NCBI GenBank assembly: GCA_002811675.1
Contig: PDIM01000067.1
Span: 107,762-129,751 of the forward strand
Length of the DNA: 21,990 bases
Direction of reading: 5' to 3'
Source of the DNA: Ichthyosporea sp. XGB-2017a
Lineage: Eukaryota > Opisthokonta > Ichthyosporea
Shown here: piece by piece, positions 9,401-16,800 of the stretch
How positions within the stretch are numbered: position 1 is the stretch's first letter
How the letters are laid out: each line of letters starts with the position of its first letter
Program-made: the position numbers and the translations under genes
Notes under the pieces: generated by a model
Database searches by the model: none
Told to the model about the DNA's origin: nothing
The model's input: only the letters and a program-made list of their open reading frames with translations

Positions 9401-10739
9401 TCGATGGGTGGTCAAAATTACAGACTACGGAATGCGATCGTACAGAGACCAGATGGTTGATAATTCCTCAAAGCTCATCCAAAAGCCCCGAGATGATAAT
9501 GATACAAAACATTTCTGGAACAAATTGCTTTTCGTTGCACCAGAATTGATCAGTAAAGAGCTGATAATGGAATCAAACGCTCCTCAAGATATATCGACTA
9601 AAATCAGTCGTGACGTTAGTGTGCATAAACGTCAGCTGGGTGACATTTACTCTTTGGGTATTATTATGTCTGAACTGGTTTTGTTAGGAGACCCGTTTTG
9701 TTATATTTCTCATATGAGTCCCCAGGAAATTATTCAACAGTTGGCTGTGGGTAATACAGATATAAGTCTGTTCGGAGAAAACCTAAGCGAGTCTCATCAG
9801 GGGGAACATTTTGAAATTGTTGGAAAGACATTCTGTAACATAGCAAAACAATGTGCTTCAAAAATTGCCCACAAGAGGTTTGATTCCGCGGGATCGGCTT
9901 GCGCGAGTATTTGTCGAGCAAGTCCAAATAGGCGTTTGAGTATGATCGACCGAATGGCGGCGATGCTTGAAAAATATTCAAATCATTTGGAGGAGATAGT
10001 CGAAGAGCGCACCCTGCTTTTAGAGGAGGAAAAGGCAAAGACAGATGACCTTCTCTCGCGAATGCTTCCAAAAGCCATAAGTGACAAGCTTAAGGCAGGT
10101 CATCCAGTGCCTCCAGAGTCATTTGATGCAGTTACTATTTTCTTTAGCGACATTGTTGGCTTTACAACCATCGCAAGCAAAAGCACCCCTTTAGAAGTGG
10201 TAAGTTTACTAAACGATTTATACACGTGCTTTGATTCCATAATCGATGTATTTGATGTGTACAAGGTAGAAACTATTGGTGACGCCTACATGGTAGCATC
10301 GGGTCTGCCGACTAGGAATGGACAGCTACATGCGTCTGCTATCGCCAACATGGCACTGGAACTGCTTGCAAGTGTTGTGGATTTTCGCATTAAACATTTG
10401 CCGGATACTCAATTGCAATTACGTATCGGACTACATTCTGGGCCTGTTGTGGCTGGGGTGGTTGGTTTGAAAATGCCTCGTTACTGTTTGTTCGGGGATA
10501 CGGTAAACACCGCGTCGCGCATGGAAAGTGGAGGGTTGGCTCTCAGAATTCATATGTCATCAGATACTCAAGCAATCCTTACGCTCCTTGGGGGTTACCA
10601 TTTGGAATCAAGAGGCTCTATTTTGGTTAAAGGCAAAGGACAAATGGAAACATTCTGGCTCACGGGTAGGGATGGTTTCACCAAGCGTTTGCCTGATGTA
10701 GCTAGGGCTGCACCCGCCGACGAACATGAATTCAAGTAA
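6485..10739 (+). CDS. Receptor guanylate cyclase with tandem periplasmic-binding-protein ectodomains (5' end missing)
   Basis: About 1417 residues are visible, forming a membrane receptor that would make cGMP. Order by base position: LacI/RbsB-type sugar-binding-like domain 1 (6486-7370), Cys-rich linker (7436-7500), a second such domain (7506-8470), Cys-rich stalk (8500-8700), one TM helix (8718-8799), kinase-homology domain (8980-9960), coiled coil (9970-10090), class III cyclase domain (10115-10670). In the cyclase, metal Asp codons are at 10149 (FSDIVGFT) and 10281 (ETIGDAYM). The purine-specifying residues are Glu (10269) and Cys (10485, PRYCLFGDTVNTASRMES), the guanylate-type pair. The kinase domain has HGSLTHDK in place of HRDLKxxN and DYG for DFG, so it is a pseudokinase like those of animal receptor cyclases. 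Domain 1 lacks its first strand and no signal peptide is seen; the first in-frame ATG (6648) is inside the domain. A 3' splice site at 6483-6484 is the likeliest true start of this exon. Confidence 0.93.
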
Positions 10740-10871
10740 TAGAAATTCCTGACTACATGCACCCACCCAAAAGTGCCCTTGCTTCCCACTATTCTATCCA
10801 AGGTTAAGAAATTGTTGCGAATGCCCAAAAAGAGATTTGGCTAACATTGTGAAAAACGCTGAAAAAAATCG

Positions 10872-10877
10872 AATAAA
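10872..10877 (+). terminator. Poly(A) signal AATAAA of the guanylate cyclase gene
   Basis: An exact AATAAA lies 132 bases after the TAA stop (10737-10739); a second copy is at 10905-10910. Either would suit the cyclase transcript. Confidence 0.5.
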
Positions 10878-11239
10878 AATAGAAATAGTAAAAGCAAATA
10901 GTGTAATAAAACATGATTATAATCAAAAAATCAAAAAAATAATAAAATATTTTTAAATAACACGTGTTACTTCACGTGTACTTTCTAGGGTTTGTATAGG
11001 TTTGTATATGATTGCATTTTCATTATGTTTTTGTGTAAATCATTTTTAATTTGTATAAATCAATAATCGTTTATAAAGGAGTGAGCTTTTATTAAATCGT
11101 CCTTAACTCCATAAAAAATGTCCAAAACGTACGTAAATGTTTGATTGCATGAAAATACAGGCACATTTTGGGCCCACTATTACTGTCCGAGCCGATTTTA
11201 ATAAACAAATGTGAGCAAAAGATGCATTTCAGTGATTTG

Positions 11240-11245
11240 TTTATT
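11240..11245 (-). terminator. Poly(A) signal (minus strand AATAAA) of the MFS transporter gene
   Basis: TTTATT on the plus strand, 117 bases past the transporter stop. A further copy is at 11088-11093, so the actual site is not certain. Confidence 0.45.
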
Positions 11246-11362
11246 CTTATTTTTTGTATTTGGCAAGTACTGAGTAAGATCAAATTAGAGCACCTGTGAC
11301 AAATGACTCTGGATGAGACAAAAGCCAAATAACCATTAGTTCTGTCTATATGATATCTTGCT

Positions 11363-12802
11363 TTAGCTCTTCGACTTTGGCTTGATAATGTTGGGGTCAG
11401 TTAGACCGGTATAGCAAACAAGAAGGAGGATGAGGTGGATGAACATGACACCAAGACATGTGCCCATAATAATGTTTTCGTGTTGGGGATGGTCTGGGAA
11501 TTGCGAACCCAATGCAGTTCCAAGGGCCCGTCCAACCGCCATGGAACCCAAACTGAGGATACCTACATCCACCTTTAGACGGCGACCAAAATCCTTGGGT
11601 ATTATTTTGATGAAAAGAGACTGAATAATGCCAAAAAGGAGGGAAAGAGTGATGAAAAGAATACTTCCCCCGATGATGTATTGGCACTCAGAAAAGGGGC
11701 TTCCGTACTGCAAAAGGACTATGTTGGCTGCCAGATTTGTAAATATAAGAGCCACTGCCATCTTTTTCTCAGAAATATGAGACAGGTATCGCTGTTGAAT
11801 GTAAAATGCTGGGAAGACAGCCAATCCAATAGCTCCCAAAAACACAGACACTACCGTAACGGACCACCCGAAAAAGTAGTCTGCAATAAATGGCGCAGCT
11901 GCTTCAAATCCACCAAGAGAAAAGCGGCCACAACCATTCATTATAAGCAGGGAAATGACAGTCCATGTTGTTCTTCGTCTGGCAGCAATAGATACGGGTG
12001 TAGACTGGGCATTACCTTTTTTTTCAGCATCCTCGTTCGCACATTCTGGGCACCCATCATCGCATTCTGGACGTGATTGTGGCTCCTCAAACAAAAACCA
12101 AAAAGCAACCATAAAAAAGATAGACATTGCTGCGTAGAACCACCCGGGCAAGGTCATCTTGTCGAAATACACCTTGCCAACCTTGGCATCTCCTAGACTG
12201 AGTAGAGCAGCAATAATGGCTCCTCCAGCCACTCCTCCAGCCACCGCAGTGCCGAGTTTTCCGGATGCAGTTTTGACAAGCGATGAACCGTAGGACTGTG
12301 ATATCCAATTTACACTGAGACTTAGAGTATAAGCAACGCCTACCAATGCACGAGAGATGTAGAATTGTGCCGAGGACAGACTGGTTTCAGAGAGGGCATA
12401 AAGGAGATTACTAATCAATGCCACAGTATTGATAATGACAAAAGCCCGCCGGAATCCAACATGGCGGTACACAAAAGACCAAATAAACAAGCTGGGAATT
12501 CCAACGAGAGGTGCCAAACCCAGCATGACACCAGACATGGACTTTGGCGCACCAACTCGTTCTGTGTAGTCAGGCCCTGTGGGAATCTGCACGTAATAGT
12601 TACTAACACACATCACAGTCATGAACAAGTTGAGAAACTCAGCCCACGCGGATGGTTTGCGGTTCATCTTCCAGTCAACACATGCAGAGGTAGTTGCTAT
12701 CTGTTCCACTGTTGCGGATACCAACATTCCTTCTTCCGCGATAGATTCATCGACTTTTTTATCTTTTTTTTCCACTGAAGTATTGCTGCCTTGCTGTTCC
12801 AT
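11363..12802 (-). CDS. Major facilitator superfamily transporter, substrate unknown
   Basis: The product has 479 residues with about twelve hydrophobic segments in two sets of six, the MFS layout. A soluble N-terminal tail of about 50 residues is charged and has no signal peptide. TM1 starts near residue 53. The loop after TM2 contains an MFS-like YRHVGFRRAF turn (residues 112-121). TM6 ends in FWFLFEEP (234-241), followed by a cytosolic loop with a Cys cluster (C247, C251, C254) and many acidic and Lys residues, then TM7-12. The EEP ending of TM6 recalls the MFSD8 / SPX-MFS branch, but no SPX domain is present and I cannot assign a substrate. The start is the first ATG of the frame and the stop is TAA. 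It is convergent with the cyclase and divergent from the PLAC8-family gene about 2 kb away. Confidence 0.9.
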   Translation of the reverse strand: MEQQGSNTSVEKKDKKVDESIAEEGMLVSATVEQIATTSACVDWKMNRKPSAWAEFLNLFMTVMCVSNYYVQIPTGPDYTERVGAPKSMSGVMLGLAPLVGIPSLFIWSFVYRHVGFRRAFVIINTVALISNLLYALSETSLSSAQFYISRALVGVAYTLSLSVNWISQSYGSSLVKTASGKLGTAVAGGVAGGAIIAALLSLGDAKVGKVYFDKMTLPGWFYAAMSIFFMVAFWFLFEEPQSRPECDDGCPECANEDAEKKGNAQSTPVSIAARRRTTWTVISLLIMNGCGRFSLGGFEAAAPFIADYFFGWSVTVVSVFLGAIGLAVFPAFYIQQRYLSHISEKKMAVALIFTNLAANIVLLQYGSPFSECQYIIGGSILFITLSLLFGIIQSLFIKIIPKDFGRRLKVDVGILSLGSMAVGRALGTALGSQFPDHPQHENIIMGTCLGVMFIHLILLLVCYTGLTDPNIIKPKSKS

Positions 12803-14870
12803 CTTGAAGCCGAATTCGTTCTATAACAGATTCACAAGCTGATTGGATGTCTGTGCGTTGAATCTCCTTTTTTTCTTAGTTTTGCTTCTGAATAACAATG
12901 TCCAAAAACCTCCTTTTGGGTATTTATACTCGTCCTCCTTTTGAAACCATACAAAAAAACAGACAAATAAATTGCAAGTACACAATATAATTATAAGGAA
13001 TGTATCACATCATCATGTGTGCACACCTCCCTAAAATAAAAATAAATATATACCAAACGCTTGAGCTACCAAAGATTGGTTATCTTGCCATGGGCAGCCA
13101 ATCACAGGTCTCCTTTTCACCTGTGCAAGACAAGGTTCTGAAATGTCGCCCTTAAGTCCTCCGAAGGCCCCTGAGGGCCCTGACCACAACTCTGAAAAGC
13201 CCTGCTCTAAGCCGAAGGTGCCTCTGATAGATCCAATGTTCCAAGTATTTCAACATACCCCCATTATTGACCACGAGGCACTGTACTTCTTACAAGTGGG
13301 GGGTTGGGGGCTGGTCGTGGTCTCGTGGAGGTTTGGGGTATTTTGGAGCAATAAAATGTGTCCCTTTTATTCAACATCGATCAGCTGTAACACTCAACAT
13401 AAGGAGCGTTAACACAACCAAAGCAAACACAAACAGTTTGTAATCTCTAAATGAAGCAAAACCCTAACGATTATTTAAATACAATGTAATTATGAATGGT
13501 GATTCACCTTTTCTGGTTGGCCATAGCTCATAGGGCATAGAGGTGCAGACATTGCTCCAATAAGCTTGCTGGCCTTCGTACAATTGAGTTTCATTATACC
13601 AAAGTGTAACATCGTCTTAATTTGTCATTCCTAATTATGAAAGGCCAGGACAGCCAATTTTGTTGTTTGTCGTCATCCTTACACAATAGTATCCGCTCAC
13701 AACTCTAGTAGCGCTATTAATAGCACTGCATAAGAGCATCACTAATCCTTCTATTTTGCGGCTTTTCTCCTGGAATATAGAACGTAAAATGTAAAACTTT
13801 GTTCAAAGGCATCAGGAGCTACAGCCTACAATAGTGTTTGGGACGGAAGTCCCTGGAGCTCCTACTTCTTGAGAGACTGCACTATTTTCTCCCTCAGCAA
13901 AAGCAACCAGGTCAAGGAAACATTCGCCTTGGGAGTTATGAGAAATCACAGTCCCACCAATAAGCCATAAGTTCTTCATTCTGAAAGAGTTAATTAGGTT
14001 ATTTCTAAACATCATAAGGTCTTTTAGTTATGTTTCGCTCATACAATGCAAAGCCCTTTGGTGGCCTCATGAACACTCCTCACAAGAAAATCATCATTTC
14101 TTTACTCCTTCATCTTCCATCACCATTAATGTGCTCTTCCCCGTACTCTTTGGCACAACAAGCCTCTGGCTTCGGATGTTAAATAACCCGAAGGTTTCCC
14201 AATTGCACGCCCTCTTGCGGCCCTCTTGATACCGATGCCGAATTATTCAGTTGACCACCGGCCCTGCCAATTTCCTTCCAGTTGCACCCAATCTTCTTAG
14301 AGGGCATTAGTGCACTTGAAGTCCCTTTTTGATGGGCTTTTACCCCAAACGAACTGTTTGGGAGAATAGGCATTTTTGCTACCTCTTAGTTTGAAGGATC
14401 CAGATACTTCCACGGAAGGAAATCTGTGTGTGTCTCTGATGTTTTCCCAGACACCCCCTTGCCCTTTAACAGGGGTGCAAAAATTCCCGAATGGCTAATA
14501 ACAAGCACAGGAAGAAGGGCAGCTGCGTTGCGAGCCACAAGGGAAACTTGCTCGTACACGTGGCCCCTTCCTTCGCTCATAGAGTACTCCTTCGCTCCGG
14601 GCAGTGACGTGCCCTTCCTTTTTCTTTACCTCCCAATATTTTTGTTTCCTTTTTTCTTTTTTTATTTTTTTACAAATTTCAATTACTGGACTGTGGGCTG
14701 CCACGGCGATACATGTTGCATGTACAAGTTGTGGTTGTGGTGAGGTTGGAGTCCGAATTTCACACTTCACACACCTCTGCACGCAACGATTCAAATCTAT
14801 CCGCACACAGTCACACGGGCGTATTGCTGGATGAAGACTGCTCTATAGCCATCTGCACTGTACTACCACA
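12803..14870. other. Two-kilobase region without a confident gene
   Basis: No recognisable gene is seen. An 89-codon plus frame from an ATG at 13143 (to 13412) has no family features; an AATAAA at 13350-13355 lies inside it. On the minus strand, frames at 14580-14179 (one in-frame TAA at 14386), 13980-13812 (after a TTTCAG acceptor), 13740-13660 and 13595-13508 could be exons of a spliced gene. A 31-codon terminal segment (13463-13371) would end in a hydrophobic helix, with AATAAA overlapping its stop. The plus strand is also open over 13788-13970, so direction is not settled. The promoters of the MFS gene and of the PLAC8-family gene must lie at the two ends. Confidence 0.4.
13371..14580 (-). 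other. Possible spliced minus-strand gene (unresolved)
   Basis: Successive short open frames and splice-like sites suggest, but do not prove, a gene with very short introns. One proposed chain uses donor GTATGA (14044), acceptor TTTCAG (13981), donor GTAGGC then acceptor TTCCAG (near 13770), donor GTAAGG (near 13682), donor GTGAAT (13507) and acceptor GTTAG (13464). The last piece is phase-compatible and reads a 16-20 residue hydrophobic stretch before a TGA that overlaps a poly(A) hexamer (13366-13371). The implied introns (44-66 nt) are shorter than the two clear introns in this window, and the products resemble nothing I know. It may equally be chance or a decayed gene. Confidence 0.2.
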
Positions 14871-15335
14871 ATGAGTAAACAATGGGAACAAGGAATCTGC
14901 GGGTGTTTGAATAATCCACTTAACTGTGTATTTACATGGTGCTGCTTCCCTGGGTAGGTATTGTATTGGGTGTATAGATAGGTAGACAGATGGGTGTGTA
15001 TGGGTGTGTAGAAGCAGAGTGCTAAACTTATTCATTATGATTCCCTTCCTGATAGGGCGTATGCTACTGTGAAGACCAATGTTCAAGGGGGAAGCTTCCT
15101 TCCTCCGTGCCTGCCTGCCTGTTTCTGCCCTTTATGTGCTTGTCTTCTATGCCATCCTTCGATTCGCAGAGACATCAGGCGTGTAAAAAATACCCCAGAA
15201 GAACCATGCGGAGACTTTGTGACGTCTTGCTATTGTCTCCCATGCTCAATCTGCCAAGAAATGACGGAAATCAACGTTGCCACCCCATGTGGTAGTGTGG
15301 ATCCCTCTCGTCCAGTGGGTATTGTGAGCCAGTAG
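14871..15335 (+). CDS. PLAC8-family Cys-rich membrane protein (two exons)
   Basis: Exon 1 is 14871-14953 and exon 2 is 15056-15335; joined they give 120 residues ending in TAG. The intron starts GTAGGT, ends GATAG, and joins codon GG to G (residue Gly28), phase 2. The protein shows the PLAC8 layout: WEQGICGC at 5-12, a first Cys segment ending CCFPG (24-28), an AYATVKTN stretch, a second hydrophobic Cys cluster (CFCPLCACLLC, 50-60), a basic RRDIRR (65-70), then CGDF (79-82) and the hallmark CYCLPCSICQEMTEI (86-100). PLAC8 proteins are small membrane-associated proteins linked to organ size, metal tolerance and calcium entry in plants, and to cell growth in animals; the role here is unknown. 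An in-frame TGA at 14832-14834 precedes the ATG. The reading depends on one predicted splice, but family match and phase agree. Confidence 0.88.
14954..15055 (+). other. Spliceosomal intron in the PLAC8-family gene
   Basis: This is a 102-nt GT-AG intron with donor GG|GTAGGT. A branch-site-like GCTAAAC (15021-15027) lies about 30 bases before the pyrimidine-rich acceptor CTTCCTGATAG. Without splicing the frame meets TAG at 14955-14957, so removal is needed for a full PLAC8 domain. Confidence 0.82.
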
Positions 15336-15367
15336 CCTACAGGCCAGCCAGCACCGACGCAGTAGCT

Positions 15368-15387
15368 AGTGGGCTGTGCCCTGTGGC
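15368..15387 (+). repeat. Short word shared with the second GC-rich block
   Basis: The 20-base word AGTGGGCTGTGCCCTGTGGC recurs, with about two differences, on the minus strand near 20600-20620. Both copies sit in GC-rich blocks with GCACCGAC and GGATCCA nearby, which suggests a dispersed repeat in opposite orientations. Confidence 0.4.
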
Positions 15388-15599
15388 CTGGGGCCGGGGG
15401 TGCCACATCCATGATCCAGAGCTGTCTATGTAAAATGTAGGACAAGTGAGGACGGGGGGAGGGGACTCCTTGAGGGGACTGGGGTGGCCATCCTTTGGAG
15501 CGGAGCGAAGGGATTGAAGGGACACTAGCTGCTGCCAGCTGGGCTCAAGGTCTATGGAGTATGGTCCACGCAAGGATCCACGTGGCCAATTGAAGGGTT

Positions 15600-15620
15600 A
15601 GGGGGAGATAGAATCCCCCT
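15600..15620 (+). other. Perfect short hairpin
   Basis: AGGGGGA and TCCCCCT are separated by a 7-base loop. It lies in the possible 3' UTR of the PLAC8-family gene and its role is unknown. Confidence 0.6.
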
Positions 15621-15957
15621 AGTAGGGTTACGGCAAGGAGTGTGAGGAATGTGTGGTATGACGGGTATGGTTGTTATGGAGACCCCCCCATACATTTGCC
15701 ACTTTCCCCATACTAAAGCCTCATAGTGCCAGAATAATAAATTTACGGAATACTCTATTATTCTCCTGTCCCCACTGTCTTTCTAGTCCCTATTTTATTG
15801 CTCCTCTTCACCCAACTCCCGTTCTATAGACTACGGCCTCATAGATAGATTATGCTCCACTTACTCTTCGCACGCAAACAACACATTTTTCATTAATATA
15901 GATTACTATTTTTTCAAAATACTTAAAGCTCGTTTTGAGATTTTTGAATAGAAAATC

Positions 15958-16530
15958 ATGCGCAGAGTCCTTATATCACTTGCAATTGTAGCCAGTCTTG
16001 TGGCACTTGCCTTGGCCAACGCGGAGTTCCCTGAATACTTGAAGGAACTTCAGCAACAATACCCAGAATTGGGACAAAGAGAATTTGAAGGATTACATGC
16101 CCTTCACAACAAAGAGACAGAAATTCTGCAGAGGGCTATTCGAAACTACGACACTTGTTCAGCGCAGAGCAGCGTTGCATCTTGTGCACTCAAAATGTTC
16201 ATGGAATATAGCTTTGCGAATGGTTTCGAGGAATTTGAAAAGGAAGCAAGAAATAGACGACTTGACGATCCCCTTGATAAACTACGCGAGCTCGTTAGTA
16301 CAGCAATTCAGTCTGTGATGCCAAGATTCGAATACTTTGTTTATGCCTTTTCCCGTAGTATCCGTCTTGCTCTTTGCGGAATCCACAACATGCTTGGCTC
16401 TGGCTTCCAAATGACTGGAGACGCAGTTTCATGTGTAGCTCATGATCTGGTACATAACAAGATGGTCGATCTTTGGGTGTTCTATAGAGCCAATCATGGT
16501 GAGGCCTCCCCCTTCATTGGTAAAAGTTAA
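15958..16530 (+). CDS. Small secreted four-cysteine protein, unknown family
   Basis: The product has 190 residues. Residues 1-20 form a clear signal peptide: MRR, then a hydrophobic core of about 16 residues ending ALALANA, with cleavage likely after Ala20 or Ala22. The mature part is mostly helical and charged and has four Cys (67, 76, 140, 159), which could make two disulfides. No second membrane segment, repeat or GPI signal is seen, and the C-terminus is plain (SPFIGKS). The ATG at 15958 follows an AT-rich stretch. I do not recognise the family; a secreted or vacuolar helical protein is the most that can be said. It converges with the CD36-family gene. Confidence 0.85.
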   Translation: MRRVLISLAIVASLVALALANAEFPEYLKELQQQYPELGQREFEGLHALHNKETEILQRAIRNYDTCSAQSSVASCALKMFMEYSFANGFEEFEKEARNRRLDDPLDKLRELVSTAIQSVMPRFEYFVYAFSRSIRLALCGIHNMLGSGFQMTGDAVSCVAHDLVHNKMVDLWVFYRANHGEASPFIGKS

Positions 16531-16572
16531 GCAGTTTGACTGACCAGCTTGCCCTCCTCCGCCTTTTAATGA

Positions 16573-16578
16573 AATAAA
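16573..16578 (+). terminator. Poly(A) signal AATAAA of the secreted protein gene
   Basis: An exact AATAAA lies 42 bases after the TAA stop at 16528-16530. Confidence 0.65.
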
Positions 16579-16733
16579 ATACAACTTTGCACGATATGTT
16601 GATATTCTTATTCACTCATCTCCTCCCTCTGTAGAGGGTTCCCCTCAAATAAAAATGTATCAAAATAAAAAAAACAGAAAAACAAGGAAAAAGAAAAAAT
16701 ACAGGCGTAGATTTCACATAAAAGAAAAAGAGA

Positions 16734-16739
16734 TTTATT
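16734..16739 (-). terminator. Poly(A) signal (minus strand AATAAA) of the CD36-family gene
   Basis: TTTATT on the plus strand, 61 bases beyond the TAG stop of the CD36-family gene. It and the signal of the convergent secreted-protein gene lie within 170 bases of each other. Confidence 0.65.
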
Positions 16740-16800
16740 TGCTCTTCAAGAATATTCAAACCCAAAACAAAAATCAAGCAAGCAACGCACCAAACAAAGT

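Larger units (their letters stand above)
10740..11362. other. AT-rich region between convergent genes
   Basis: This holds the 3' flanks of the cyclase gene and the transporter gene. No gene is supported. It includes a perfect 12-base palindrome with CACGTG at its centre (10958-10969) and a second CACGTG at 10973-10978. Confidence 0.65.
15336..15957. other. GC-rich 3' flank and intergenic region
   Basis: Bases about 15340-15680 are much richer in G and C than their surroundings and hold no good gene. They contain a perfect 7-base hairpin stem (15600-15606 with 15614-15620). An AATAAA at 15736-15741 could end the PLAC8-family transcript after a 400-base 3' UTR. The last 250 bases are AT-rich and should be the promoter of the next gene. 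Confidence 0.6.

Noticed and set aside
13461-13467. CCCTAA and, at 15594-15600, GGGTTAG as telomere-like repeats
   Set aside because: Each is a single unit with no tandem copies.
14386-14388. In-frame TAA as evidence for a reassigned stop codon
   Set aside because: Every clear gene in the window ends at TAA or TAG and has none inside, so the standard code applies; the frame around it is unproven.
14426-14743. 105-codon plus frame
   Set aside because: It starts at GTG, runs through a poly(T) stretch and shows no family features; it overlaps equally open minus frames.
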